Shown here piece after piece: positions 1 to 11,249 of a stretch of DNA of 64,000 bases. Location of the stretch: NCBI GenBank assembly GCA_951640195.1, contig OX621174.1:620001-684000 (forward strand). The letters run 5' to 3'. Each line of letters starts with the position of its first letter. The stretch's first letter is position 1. The notes beneath the pieces were generated by a model. It made no database searches. It saw nothing but the letters and a program-made list of their open reading frames with translations, and had not been told where the DNA came from. This stretch comes from Porpolomopsis calyptriformis (lineage: Eukaryota; Basidiomycota; Agaricomycetes; Agaricales; Hygrophoraceae). The translations under genes were made by a program, and so were the position numbers.

Positions 1-250
1 ACAGAAGGAGCAAAGCAGAGCAGATGATGATGATTGGTAGGCAAGGCTGGGAGATGAGGAGGAGACACTTCTGGCAAGCCACTGGCTCTCTTCATTCTGG
101 AAGGCAGATTGGAGTTTATCGATATTGAGGGAGTCAATGAGTAGGAGGGAGGATGCAAAGTTGTTGTATTCGGCAGGAAGGGCATGGATGAGAGTCATGC
201 AGAGAAGTTCTTTGTCCTCTTTGATTCATTGGTGAAGGCTGACATGATGA
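1..250 (-). pseudogene. Copia-type Gag, C-terminal part (element A)
   Basis: Read on the minus strand, this encodes a stretch typical of Ty1/copia Gag (UBN2-like) proteins. It includes LIHALPAEYNNFASSLLL, then a Q/S-rich segment ending LLCSFC, which looks like the first CX2C of a CCHC zinc knuckle cut off by the window edge. Gag would form the particle and bind the element RNA. The frame is open from about 228 down to base 1, with a TGA just upstream (probably a former CGA or TGG). Together with the LTR at 1386-1643 it marks a minus-strand copia element whose pol lies beyond the window. The family call is from motif recognition only. Confidence 0.6.
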
Positions 251-1385
251 TGATGATGGTGTGTAGGTAGGTGACAAATGGATTATGGTGTATAAAGGGG
301 TAGTGGATGGTAGGGATAGGGTGAGGTTGGTAAATCAGTCTTCTGTGGGTCTCACACATACTACCAGCTTATTCTCAAGTTGATGAAATCAGTGCTAGCA
401 GTGGTAGTTGATAATGGAGCTACTTCCAATGAATTGGAAGGGGAGGCAACTGTAAACCCGCCCACCCAATCTCCCTACAACACTGCGTGCAGAGAGAGGT
501 GCTGACTGGTGTAAACCAAGCCAAATAGCAACTGGGGTAACACTCTGATAAGAGAGCCCAGGGAGGTAGCACTTCACTGCACTTCACTTTGTTCTAATCT
601 CCTTTCAATAAACCAATGTGCACAGTGACAGCCACAGCACAGACTGATGAATGATCAAGTCCTAGAGTCCAGAGAGGTCCCAAGAGTCCAAATTTTTGCT
701 AGAGCACAGAGGGTACGTCCTAGAGTGTCTTGAAGCGATTACAATGTCCTGGGAGTGATGGAAGCGATGGAACACGAATGGGAATGATTAGGAGGTAGAT
801 AGGAGTGGTGGATAATGATGGAGCGCTCCCGGATGATCCGCGAAGGCAGTACGCGTATACCCGAGAGAACCCGATTCGGACGTGGCCTTTAACGTCCACA
901 AGCAATTTCGGAGCGATTCGGTGCAATTTGAGTTGGTGGGCACAGGAATGATGTGTCAGATCACAGAATGGTGGTTTGGAGTGGTGGGGCTGTTACAGAT
1001 GGCCACAATGAATGGAGTTGATAACAAGCACCCACAAGTGTCCACAAGTGCCCACTGATGAGCTGGCAGTCACTGGGATGGATTGGGATGGGTAGGCCCT
1101 ATCACAGATGGTGAATGGTGATGTGTATAATTGATTGGGATGTCCTGGCAAGGGAAATGAAGCCAGCAATGTGTAAATTGGTGGAGGCGCAGAAGGGAGC
1201 ATCCGAAAATGGTCCCAAAAGTTTCGAAGTCAGGAAATGAAAATTTGGTGAGGACCAGGGTGATTTATATCACTAGTGCTGGTGAGAGGTCTGGAGAGTG
1301 GTTTGTAATGGTCCAGGAGTATGCAGGAGCTGTTAGACACAATAGGGGGTGATTTTAGGTGAAATTTGCAGCAGGGCTCATAACC
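251..1385 (-). other. Decayed 5' internal region of copia element A
   Basis: This 1.1 kb lies between the copia Gag remnant and its presumed 5' LTR. It should hold the 5' leader and the Gag N-terminus, but I could recognise no domain and no long frame. The ten bases next to the LTR, read on the minus strand as GGTTATGAGC, sit where a copia primer-binding site belongs and resemble the equivalent bases of copia element J (GGTTATAAGC). Another decayed insertion within this stretch cannot be excluded. Confidence 0.35.
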
Positions 1386-1643
1386 TATTAAGGCTGGAAG
1401 CTACTCCCTTAAGAACCACGCCTGGTGTCAAGCTTGACTGTCAATACTAATAAAATGGTTATATAAATACAGGGAGGTACTAACCTGGTGTCAAGCTTCA
1501 CTGTCAATACTAAGGAACAGTGAGCTTGACACCAGAGACTTTGGACGCATTTTTGAACAAATAAGAACAAACAAATCAGCCACAACTTCGGACTGGTACA
1601 AACCAGTACTGCTCTATGCATAGGAGATCATCACATCCTAACA
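1386..1643 (-). repeat. 5' LTR of copia element A
   Basis: On the minus strand it begins TGTTAGGATGTGATG and ends near CCTTAATA. A second diverged copy at 28009-28203 in the opposite orientation defines the ends. Inside, a segment containing AGTATTGACAGT and GCTTGACACCAGG is present twice here and once in the other copy. The right end joins H-family sequence at 1644, so element A appears to have inserted into or next to it. Confidence 0.6.
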
Positions 1644-2094
1644 ACAATTGCAAACCTTAAATTGGAGGCTGTGAACAATAGAAAAAGGGGGTGACTGCCG
1701 AGGCTGACTCATAATGACTCCTACTTTAGAAATACTATATAAACCCTGAGGGCGAAGTGGATCATTACTTTGTTCTCCTGTGAGACTACTTGTAGTAGTA
1801 CAAACACAATCAGAATTATCAGACTTCTTTTCCATCAGACAAGGAAAGAGAAACATAAACCCGAAACAATTGAGCTAACTGTTCATACTTATATTCCCTA
1901 AACTCTCAGCAGAGGCATGCAATAGATTTAACCCACAATAGAACTTCTTTATAGAAGTCAAACTTAACACTGAAGGAATCATTACCCTTTATGAAGATGT
2001 TCCAGTCAGAACCTTTTTCTATATCCTCTTAGACCTATTAAGCTCCAAGGCCTGCCTTGTGATTAACAAAAAGACTTGCAACTACAGTTGTGAT
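1644..2094 (+). repeat. H-family element fragment, copy 1
   Basis: The sequence recurs in inverted orientation at about 4505-4960 and in direct orientation at 53600-53936. The shared stretch runs through a TATA-like segment (ATACTATATAAACCC), a leader, and a short reading frame with motifs such as IITLYEDVP and LLDLLSSK. I do not recognise that protein. The first part may be LTR and the rest 5' internal sequence. At about 2094 it joins gypsy-1 reverse transcriptase abruptly, so this is a recombination or deletion junction. Function unknown. Confidence 0.5.
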
Positions 2095-3104
2095 ACTTAC
2101 CAATTCACCTGCAACCTTTTAAACAATGATGAATGATATCTTCCACATTCAGATCTATCAAGGTTATGTACTCATTTATATCAATAATATACTAATCATT
2201 GACAAGGATCTTGAAATACACCACTGGCACATCTATAAAGGCATGTTCTTACTTTATGAATACAAACTTTACCTCAAGTCTGAGAAATGCAAGTTCAACC
2301 AAGAACAAGTGGAATACCTAAGAGTTATTATCTCTGAAGGCTAAGTCAAGATAGACCTGATCAAGGTCCAAGGCATCACCAAATGGCCAATCCCTACCTG
2401 CAAATGCAATATCCAATCATTTCTTGGATTCTGCAATTTCTACTGTCACTTCATCCATTATTTCACCAGAATTACTTGCCCCCTTAATATCTTAACTAGA
2501 AACACTCCCTTCAAATGGACAAATGATTGTCAGAATGCCTTCAACATCCTTAAGACTATCATAACTACTGCCCCTGCTCTTTCTATTGCTAATAATCACA
2601 ACCTACTCCATATTGAGACTGACACTTCAGAATATGCCTTAGGTATAAATACTTTTACAAAAACAAGATAGTGTCCAGAAGCCTATCAGTTTTCTCTTGA
2701 GGTCATTCAGTCCCATAGAATAAAATTATCAAATTTACAATTGTGAGTTGCTCACTATAATAACCACACTCCAGGAGTTCCACAAGCATTTGTTATCTGC
2801 TAAGCAGGTTTTTGAGGTTTGGACTGATCATACTAACCTCCAGTACTTCAAGAAGCCTCAGAAACTCAACAGATAGTAGGCTTGCTAGCTCACAGAGTTA
2901 CAAGATTTCCACTTCACCCTTCATCATATTGCTAGTAGGGCTAACTTGAAGGCTGACATCCTGTTGAGATAACTAGGTTTTAAAAGGGGGGTAGATGATA
3001 ATGATGACATGATTTTACTTCCTGATTCTCTCTTTTCCATTCCTTCTCATCCTGTTTTATAGACCTCTAACTGGTTTAATTTAACATTGAACCTAATCAC
3101 TTTC
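2095..3104 (+). pseudogene. Gypsy-1 reverse transcriptase C-terminal part and RNase H
   Basis: The frame enters within the RT palm (LTNSPATF, a stop replacing Gln, then MMNDIF). The catalytic box has decayed to YINNIL, where YxDD is expected, so both aspartates are now asparagine, as G-to-A changes would produce. The RT connection (SFLGFCNFY) and a Ty3-type RNase H with IETDTSEYALG follow. Frame is mostly retained but nonsense codons occur throughout. The segment ends in the acidic linker before integrase, where B1 inserted. It cannot encode active enzyme. Confidence 0.75.
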
Positions 3105-3316
3105 TATAACAGATATAGCTATTACAGGAGCAGTTATAAGGATGTGATCCTTATTTGTTGGTATTTGTACCCAAGAGTAGTATATAGTCAGTATTTACCT
3201 TTATTTAGGTAGTTCTTTTTACATCTTGCCACTGCTTGTACCAGGTCTATGCAACTCTAATCAATATTAGTTGTATTTAGCTAGTTTTGAGCAAGGCAAG
3301 TGTCAAAACTCTTACA
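3105..3316 (+). repeat. B1 5' LTR
   Basis: This 212-bp repeat starts TATAACAGATAT (TG mutated to TA) and ends AACTCTTACA. It is flanked on the left by CTTTC. By eye it differs from the 3' LTR at about 17 positions, all transitions, with no indel. Confidence 0.85.
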
Positions 3317-3539
3317 CTTTTTTGAATACCTAACATAGTCTGTTGGGTTGCCAAAATAAGCACAAATGATGTTGTGTAATGATGTGATTTAACTTTTGCA
3401 CAACCACTGACACCAACCCCCACAACACCAATACCATCCCCCTCACGTTTACTGCTAGTGTGTACAAACTATGCTATCAAGACCAAGGTGGCCCCAGACC
3501 ACCTTCAGGAAGGCCCCTACACCAAAGCAGGGCCAGAAA

Positions 3540-4340
3540 CAATATTGACAAGGCACTAGATGTGCCACATCATCAATAACATTTGTCCCCATTATGCTTG
3601 CATATTGTGAGCGCTTACCTCCTAGAGCCCCAGGGCTCCATCCAACATCAATGTAGAGCTGATGGAGATAAATCCAAGGCCATCTGAGGCCACTGTGAGG
3701 CATTGCGAGGTACCACATCATTATCCAATGATGATTCTGATAACTACCGCCTACATCTGTGCAATGTGCACAGAGCCCAACAGCTCTCCTTCTCATAGGT
3801 GTGAAGTCCCCAGAGATATCAATAGAGGCTGATGAGGCTAGTGTGAGGCACAGAAGGTGCCACATTACTACCCATGTTGGGCACTGTCTCCACATAATAT
3901 GGATGGGACTTACATCCCTTAGTCCATCTATGAGCCCAACAGCCCCCCATACATATGATATGACATCTACAGCCAGGACGTAGCCTTGGGGAAGTGGCCT
4001 GATGAGGATGAGGATGAGGACATAGATAATTGCGAGCCCTACAGATCCTGCCTTCGATCACGTGATGAGCCCTACAGCTCTATTTACTACCACTATGATG
4101 AATGACAATGTTGACATTGCCATAATGAGCCCAATAGCTCTGGAAGTGACAGAGACAATAATGGAAGGCATCATAGGTGGGACATAATGACTAGGAAGCA
4201 GCTGACATCCCAGGAAGTAGATAACAAGCAATATAGCTCCCACCCCTGACCTTGCAACAAGCTGTACAGCTCCAGATCCTATTACTGCAACCACAGATAA
4301 CATTGCCAACATTGAGATGAGCTAAATGGCTCTGACATCA
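3540..4340 (+). repeat. Diverged tandem array with GAGCC-N4-GGCTC hairpins in B1
   Basis: Units of roughly 150 bp can be aligned by an AGGCAC/GAGGTRCCACATCATY segment (around 3551, 3698 and 3848). Each is followed by a short inverted repeat with stem GAGCC/GGCTC and 4-nt loop. Instances lie at 3625-3638 (perfect), 3773-3786, 3932-3945, 4067-4080, 4127-4140 and 4319-4332, several with one G-to-A change in a stem arm. An outlying perfect copy is at 6924-6937. The same motif recurs in B2. I see no coding potential. The role is unknown; RNA structure for packaging or spacing is a guess. Confidence 0.65.
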
Positions 4341-5040
4341 ACACTGATGATGATGGATGATGTTGCAAATAACAAGAGGTATCAGCCAGGTGACCTCCTC
4401 AACTGGAGAGTGGCTAGACATGCTTGCATTGCTGCTATCAAGCATAGCTGGAGAGGGAGGAGGTAGATGAAGAGGTAAATGTACATGGTAGGTATGTTCA
4501 ACCCTCTTGTCACAACTGTAGTTGCAGGTCTTTTCACTAATCATAAGGCAGACCTTGGAGCTTAATAGGTCTAGAAGGATATAGAAAAATGTTCTAATAG
4601 GAACATCTTCATAAAGGGTAATGATTCTTTCACTGTTTAGTTTGAGTTCTACAAAGAAATTCTGTTGTGGGTTAAATCTGTTGCATACCTCTGCTAAGAG
4701 TTTTGGGAATATAGGCATGAACAGTTAGCTCAGTTGATTCAAGGTTATGTTTCTCTTTCCTTGTCTAATGGAAAGGAAGTCTGATGATTCTGATTGCGTT
4801 TGTGCTACTACAAGTAATCTCACAGGAGGATGAAGTGATGATCTGCTTTACCCTCAGGGTTTATATAGTATTTCTAAAGTAGGAGTTACTATAAGTTAGC
4901 CTCCGCAGTCATCTTCTTTCTATTATTCATTGCCTTCAGTTTAAGGTTTTACTATTATTCTTAGTCATGCTGCATAAGGCTGTGTGCTTCTGATGACTCA
5001 ATTCTATTGAGCATAGCCTTCCACAGTATAAGGCTGTGTT
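4340..5040 (-). repeat. H-family fragment, copy 2 (inverted), inside B1
   Basis: The reverse complement matches 1651-2092 and 53577-53936. The minus-strand frame contains FFVELKLNSERIITLYEDVP and LLDLLSSKVC, as in copy 1, so this part was once coding or is an element leader. The outer end resembles the start of copy 3 (TACTACAGAAGGCTATG). I do not recognise the protein. From 5041 to 5323 I see only AT-rich sequence without identifiable features. Confidence 0.5.
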
Positions 5041-5328
5041 GTCTTATAACTTATTTCTATTATTCCCTAAGTCATGAGATTGCTGCTGTTTCTGTTTCTT
5101 GTCTGGTGTATCAGGTTTCTCTTCTTTAGCTAAGGAAACTCCTTTTGGTCTATCCTTTGCCTGTAGGCATATAAAAGGTGAGGAGTTGTATCTCTATGCT
5201 TCGGTTCAATCTTCATTCAATCATTATAACTCTTTCCCACCAAGGCCACTATATCTGTTTCTTCAAGTAGTCTGGGGTTGTGTATTACACTACCCCCATC
5301 TTTCTTGATTGCGATTCTTTTCATTACT

Positions 5329-5686
5329 GTTAGACGGCAGTCTAGGGTTGATCGCAAGGTTTTACTTCAGGCTCTGGGTGTAGGGTTTTAAAGGGTTGGA
5401 AGACTACTGATTGGGGTGTTAACGAAAGAAACAGACTTATCCTAAGTCTATCTACTGCTAGCTTTATATACTAGCTAAGTATGAGTCATATTGACTACGT
5501 GTGAGTCGTAACGACTATGGATGAGTCATGTAGATAAGGAGAGTGATGGTTGACTAAATATAGATATGGCTTGGTCACCTTGTATTACTAAGCGGAGCTT
5601 GGGTGGCTAAGCGGCTATTGGTGTAAACTGTCTGATGTAAATGGGAATAGACGAGCAAAGGAAAAGGAAAAAATATATCTCTGACA
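5329..5686 (-). repeat. Solo LTR of gypsy family F
   Basis: This 358-bp copy is nearly collinear with the F LTR at 59180-59538. It is flanked by a perfect 5-bp duplication, ATTAC, at 5324-5328 and 5687-5691, so it is a solo LTR left by LTR-LTR recombination. On the minus strand it contains TATATAAAGC followed 32 bp later by AAGTCTGTTTC, the position of the self-priming segment in related families. Three TGAGTCRT-type motifs lie upstream of the TATA box. Confidence 0.85.
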
Positions 5687-5691
5687 ATTAC

Positions 5692-6421
5692 TATCTTCAG
5701 CATATTCCTTCCAACGCTGATCTCTACTGGTCATCTTTCTCCTGTTTTGCTTGTAGTAGCAAGCATAAGGTTAAGAAGTGTCTGTATATTTACTAGCTAA
5801 TCCAGCATGCTTGTAGTCTGATGGAGGACCTGCTCGGTGAGTATCTTGTTTTGTCTTTACTAATCTTTATTTATTGATAATAGGCTTTCCCCTTCTTAGC
5901 TTAGGATGATGATGCCCCTCCCCCTACTTCCTAGCTCCCTTTGGAGGAACAGGTTAATTGGGGGTCTGATAAGTGGGCAGACTCCCTTCCTGCTGTTAAG
6001 GAAGAGGTAGTTGACTGGGCTGCCAGTCCCCCCTTCCATCATTGGACCCCTGGTCTATTGAGTTCTTTATCTAGTAGTAAGGCTCTCAACTCTCTTACCC
6101 TCTTCATAGTTATTCCTTTCTTCTTCCTTAGTTGAAGACTTCTCAGTGTTATTGACCAATGTCAACATCAAGATCAAGGAAGAAGAGATTCCACCTAGTT
6201 TGTTTTGAAGTCCCACCAATAATTGGTTGGGTGAGGAAGCGAGAAAGATTGTGATGAGTTTTGTGGAGGGGAAGGCTGCTGAGTTGCAGGCCTCTGGTGG
6301 AGATACTAATAGGGCAATCTATTGGGGAAATAAGTTGGCCACATTAGATGGTCAAGTAGTCTTGAGTTTCGTAGAGTTCCTGAGGGATAGCATAGTGCAG
6401 GAGATAGCTAAGACAGATTAG
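5692..6421 (+). pseudogene. Remnant of spliced cysteine-cluster gene in the H-type insertion
   Basis: A plus-strand frame contains SCFACSSKHKVKKC, a CX2CX6C cluster like those of the antisense gene in element G. It is followed by a likely intron at 5837-5883 (GTGAGT, branch-like TACTAAT, end ATAG; 47 nt). Downstream frames are rich in acidic and aromatic residues (from 5941 and 6227) but cannot be joined with certainty. I infer a third relative of the G-family accessory gene, in a different element. It is broken by stops, and the start and end are uncertain. Confidence 0.4.
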
Positions 6422-6986
6422 TTTAGATAGCTAATCAGACATGGACCCCCCCTTTTTGTACAAATAGTTTCTGCTGCTAATAAAGACAGCCCCCTTCTAA
6501 AGAGAACATAGTGCAAAAATGAAGAAAAGAATAGAAAATTTAAGGGAGTCAATGCCATTTTATGACACCTCTATATCCCACCAATGACATGCATCCCTTG
6601 GATGTCGCACCCACCACTGTGATGTGTCACCACTGCCATTTGAATGGCAGTGGTACCACCAGCAGGATCCAGACATGTGTCCTACCCCAATCCCATCCCA
6701 AATGTCTTATACATTTGGACAACTAGTTACTTTCTAGGAAGTAACACACTCCTGGGTGCATTTGTCACCTAAACCTAACCAAGTACCTGTGGGGTACAGT
6801 GTTCATCCACAAGGTGGAGAACACTATTGGCCATCTGTTAGATAGTGCAGTCAGGACCTGAACCTAGAAATGGGATCAGATTTGATTAAACACTAGGTGC
6901 CCCATGTATCCTAGTTGCGAAATGAGCCTTATGGCTCTGATCTTGAGGAATGGTAGACAAGCTGTAACACTTCCCAAGAAGGGGAA
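6422..6986 (+). other. B1 internal sequence between insertions
   Basis: From about 6490 the sequence again resembles B2 internal DNA (for example the stretch around 49060-49160 with CTTYCYAGGAAGTA). It contains a perfect GAGCC-TTAT-GGCTC hairpin at 6924-6937. No gene is visible. It ends in GAATA (6987-6991), one copy of the J target duplication. Confidence 0.45.
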
Positions 6987-6991
6987 GAATA

Positions 6992-7097
6992 TATTAGTTT
7001 ACACCTTGTATTAAGGCAGTAACAGTACTAACATAATTACAAGTATGAATACAGTATGTACATACAAATTATATAATATCTGGGTTATCTACTAACA
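6992..7097 (-). repeat. J 3' LTR
   Basis: A 106-bp LTR whose plus-strand left end has TATTAG for TGTTAG (one transition). It contains a 9-bp segment missing from the other LTR. Confidence 0.8.
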
Positions 7098-7254
7098 CTC
7101 CCCTATAATCTGGATATAGTCTGAGTGCGGGGATAAAGATGTCAAGCTTTGGTTTCACAAGGCCTTTCATAAGAATATCTACTGTGTTTTCATTTATGGG
7201 GATGTAGGGAATGGTGATTTCCCCAGCTTCGACTCTTTCCCTAATGAAATGGTA

Positions 7255-10200
7255 TCAGATATTGATGTGTTTTGAGCTAGTGTGGAAGGTGTGATCTTTG
7301 GTGAGTGCATTGGTTCCAAGGTTGTTACAGTGGATAGGTGTTGACTCTGCAACAGGGTATCTGAGTTCTGGAAGTAGCAATTGAAGCCAAATGGCTTCTT
7401 TTGCTACCTGCATAGTAGCCATGTACTTAGCCTCTGTGGTGGATAAGGCTATGGTGGGCTGCTTTTTCAAACTCCAGGTTACTGCTGCATTAGATAGGGT
7501 GTACATGAATCCAGAGGTGGATCATTGGTTGGTGGTGTTGGATCCCCAGTTGGCATCTGAGTATCTGACTAGTTTTGGGCTTAGTTCATCAGATCCTTGA
7601 TAGGTGAGGTCTAGGTTGCTTGAGTACTTGACATATCTGAAGACATGCTTTACTGCTGTCTAGTAGGCAGGTCCTGGGTTTGCAGAGAATTGTGATAGGT
7701 GTTGGACAGTGAATGCAAGGTCCAGTTAGGTTGTGAGGGCTGCGTATATGAGCACTCCAATAGTGGTAGCATATGGTATGTCTACCATTTCCTTTTCCTC
7801 TTCTGGGGTTAATAGACATTGCTCCTTCATCAGTTGGACTGATGGGTCAAGTGGGGTTATTGCAGGATTGGTGTTGGTCATTTTGAAGCATGCAAGGACC
7901 TTGTTTAGGTAGATGTTTTGTGATAGGGTAATGGTTTGAGCTGGTTGGTTGCAGGAGATAGTGATGCTGAGCATGTTGTTAGGTTCACCAAGTTCTGAGA
8001 ACTCAAAGGGTAGTGAGTGAAGGTCTTCCTTCATTCATTTCATCTGATTCCCTTTTATTGATGTTAGAAGCATATCATCTATGTGGACAATAATAATAGA
8101 TTTCTTGTTACCGTCAGTCCGTATATACACACAAGGGTCTGCCTTGTATGGGGTGAACTTGAGTCTAACAAGCTCATAATTGAGCATCTTGTTCCATACT
8201 TGTCTAGATTGTTTGAGTCTGTAGATTAACTTGCAGAGGTGGAGAACCATGTGTTCTTTGCCTGGGATTTCAAATCCTTCAGGTTGGTACATGTATATCT
8301 CTTCTTCGAGTTGGCTATTCAGGTATGTTAACTTCACATCCATCTGTTCTAGGTCCCAGTCCTCATATGCAGTGAGTGTGAGGATGGTTTAGAATAACTC
8401 AAATCTTGCTACAGGTGTGTGGGTTTTGTTGAAGTTGATGCTGGGTTGTTGGGAGAACCCTTGGGTAATAAGTCAGGCTTGGTGGTTTATAATCTAGCTG
8501 TCTTTGTTGTATTTGTGCCAGTAGGTCCATTTGGAGCCTATTGGTTGGTGATCAGCTGGGAGGTCAGCTAACTCCCAGGTTTGGTTTTTGTTGAGTGCCC
8601 TAATTTCGTATTCCATGGCTTTGATCCAGTCTTTAGTGTCTTTCCCTTCTATAGCATCTTGAAATGTTTGGGGTTCATTTTCTATGATCATGTTGGTGAT
8701 GGAGGTGATGAGGGTGAGGCAAGCTTGGTCTGGGTTGGTGCTAATTTCCCTTTCAATTTCACTGGGAATTGGGTTCTGGGATCTCAGGCATTCACTTCTT
8801 CAGGGTTCAAGTAGTTGTAGTTTGGGTGGTAGTCAGATAGTGGGCCTGGGTTCTTGGGTTGACTGTGGAGGTGTTGGTTGGGTAGTAATAGGTTGGGGCA
8901 TGCTAGGTGCATTTAGTTGTTCATCCTCTTCCTTATTGGTCACAGTAGTTGGTTGGGTTAGTGGCAGGTCATTTTCTAAGAATATAACATTTCAGGTCTT
9001 GACTATTTCAGGATAAGGAGGGGCAGTACAGTTGGTAAGATTTGCTGTTCTCATTGTATCTAATCATTACACATTCCAGCAATTTTAATTGGAGTTTGTC
9101 CCATTTCTCTTTAAGAATATGGGCAAGTGCTCTACATCCAATTGCTCTGAGGTATGATACTGTTGATTTTCTGCTGCTCCAGACTTTGTAGGGGGTTTTG
9201 CCTCCTAGGGCTTTTGTGGGTACTCAGTTCTTGAGGTATGTGATCATCTTTATGAGTTTGAGCTATAGTTGATATGGTATTTTGGTTTTGTGCAGGATTG
9301 TGCGCATGCCTTTGATGAGTATGTGATTAAGATGTTTAGCTACTCCATTTTGGGATAGAGCTGTGGTTTGGTGATGTATCCCATTGTCTTGGAGGTATTG
9401 TTCCATTTCATGGTTTATATATTCTCCTCCATTGTCAGTGTGTATTCCTCTTATCTTCTTCCCCATCTTGTTTTTGACTAGTGCCTTGAGTTGTTTGAAT
9501 TTGGTTATGACTTTACTCTTGAGTTTTATGCTGCTGATCCAGGTGTAGTGGGAGTAGTCATCAGTGAATGATATGAAGAATCTTTCTCCCTTTAGGCCTT
9601 TGATTATGAAGGGACCACAGAGATCTAAATGGATAAGGTTGAGTATTCATGATGATTATTGTTTGGAGTTTTATAGGAAGGGTTTGATTATTTATTTGCC
9701 ATGCTGGCAGTTGGCGCATGCAGGTAGTGGTTCTAATGAGTTAATAGTGAGTCCTCTAACTAGTTCTCTGGTGATCAGTTTGTTGATTACATCTTTATGT
9801 AGGTAGCTATATTAGTGCCAGAGATTGCAGTTGAGGGTTTCATGAGCAATAGTGGTAGTTTGTGGATGTCATTTCAGTGCTTGTCCTAGGTTTAGCTAGT
9901 ACAGGTTTTGTTCTTGCTTTCCACTCACAAATAGTTTTGCTAGTAGGGCAACTATCACTTTCAGCAGGTCTTAGTAGAATGTGATGCAGCTGTTCCCAAA
10001 GACTATAGTTCCACCAGCTTTATTGAACTTTCAGACACTGAGGAGGTTATAGGATATGCTGGGCGTGAGTAGTGAGTCTTGTAGAGATAATTTCATAGTA
10101 GTGTTGCTGTATTTACAGTAGATTGATATTGTTTTAAGTCTAGAGGCTTATAGTTGCACACCTTGCTTGGTGGTGCTGATAGTGGATAGGGATGGGGAGT

Positions 10201-10270
10201 ACTAGGTGAAGTCTTTGGTATCATGGGACATGTGGGTTATTACTCCAGTGTCGATGACCCATCCATTGGT
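7255..10270 (-). pseudogene. J copia Pol: protease, integrase, RT, RNase H
   Basis: Pieces in order on the minus strand: protease WVIDTG near 10240 (catalytic DTG kept); integrase with CANC zinc half near 9700, the DDE core with HLDLCGPF and HTDNGGEY, and GVAKHLN where GVAERxN is usual, so the catalytic Glu is now Lys; RT with MDVKLTYLNS, PEGF and an active box IVHIDDML (8035-8691); RNase H ending in LSTTEAKYMA (7255-7506). Frames are broken by stops and probably a few indels. This is the full domain complement of a copia polyprotein, now dead. Confidence 0.8.
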
Positions 10271-10299
10271 ATCTTTAGTACTGGTGAGTGCTTTGTGGT

Positions 10300-11147
10300 T
10301 TGCTATTAGTGTTATACTTGATTCCGATTCTTCATTGGCTAGGTTGGTATGATATTTGTTGTGGTGGGGTCTTGATCTGCATTTAGCAGTATAGTGTCCT
10401 CTTCTCCTGCAGTTGTAGCATGTGTTGGAGCTGGTTGTAGGTTGTTTATTTTGGGGTTCTTGAGGTCTTGTACCTCCTCTCCCTCTCCCTCTCCAGGGTC
10501 TCCCTCCAGTGCATAGTGCGATATCATTATTGGTATCCTCCTTTGGTGTGCTTAGGGTAGAGTAGCAGGCATCTTCAATGAGGATTCTAGATACTAGGTC
10601 AGTGAATAATAGGTTTTTGTAGTTGAGTAAGCCAATTAAGGGTGTTTAGGAGGCTGGGAGGGATGCTATTAGGCATATTAGGAGGGTTTCATCATCTATG
10701 GTTGTGCCAGCAGTGACTGCTTCATCTCAGAGTTTGCATATACATGTTATGTGGGTGTGCATGTTGATGGCTTATGTTATGAGGCTTTTGGGTTGGAATT
10801 TATCCAGGATCATGGTCCATGCCTCTGCTGCTGTGGTAGCTAAACTGATTATGTTGATATAGGTGCTAGCCATGCTGAGGATGATTTGGGCTAGTGTGTC
10901 TTGGCTTTTCTTATGCTAGGCTTTAGCTTGTGTTGCATCTGTTGGTAACTTTTCAGTGCCTTTAGTTATATTCCATAATCAGCATACTCATAGTGCCACT
11001 TTGATTTTTAGTTTCCAGGTGTGGAAGTTGGTTCCATTGAGGGTGATGTTGATGTTGATGATTCAGGTGCTGTGGGATGATATAGCTTATCATGGGGTTC
11101 TTGTGTTGCTAGTGGGTTATAGTGTTTAGAGCTTAGAGCTTATAACC
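10300..11147 (-). pseudogene. J copia Gag with CCHC zinc knuckle
   Basis: The minus strand near 10380-10430 encodes CYNCRRRGHYTAKC, a perfect CX2CX4HX4C nucleocapsid knuckle, followed by basic residues. Upstream, to the LTR, is the expected Gag region, now broken by many stops. Position next to the 5' LTR and before the protease fits copia Gag. Confidence 0.65.
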
Positions 11148-11244
11148 TGTTAGTTTACACCTTGTGTTAAGGCAGTAAAAGTGCTATAAGTACAAATACA
11201 GTATGTACATATGAATTATGTAATATCTGGGTTATCTACCAATA
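11148..11244 (-). repeat. J 5' LTR
   Basis: A 97-bp LTR with plus-strand start TGTTAGTTTACACC. The adjoining internal bases read GGTTATAAGCTC on the minus strand, the likely primer-binding region. Confidence 0.8.
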
Positions 11245-11249
11245 GAATG

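Larger units (their letters stand above)
6992..11244 (-). mobile_element. J: complete Ty1/copia element (minus strand) inserted in B1
   Basis: Two short LTRs (106 and 97 bp; ends TGTTAG and CTAACA) enclose copia-ordered coding remnants on the minus strand: Gag with CCHC knuckle, protease, integrase, RT, RNase H. Target duplication is GAATA/GAATG (6987-6991 and 11245-11249), differing by one transition. A purine tract ATAGGGGAG abuts the 3' LTR at 7098. Integrase before RT identifies copia. Many stops and one lost catalytic residue make it inactive. Confidence 0.85.

Noticed and set aside
395..1202. Several 60-70 aa frames on the minus strand
   Set aside because: No motif, no conservation elsewhere in the window and no plausible start context; treated as chance frames in decayed copia DNA.
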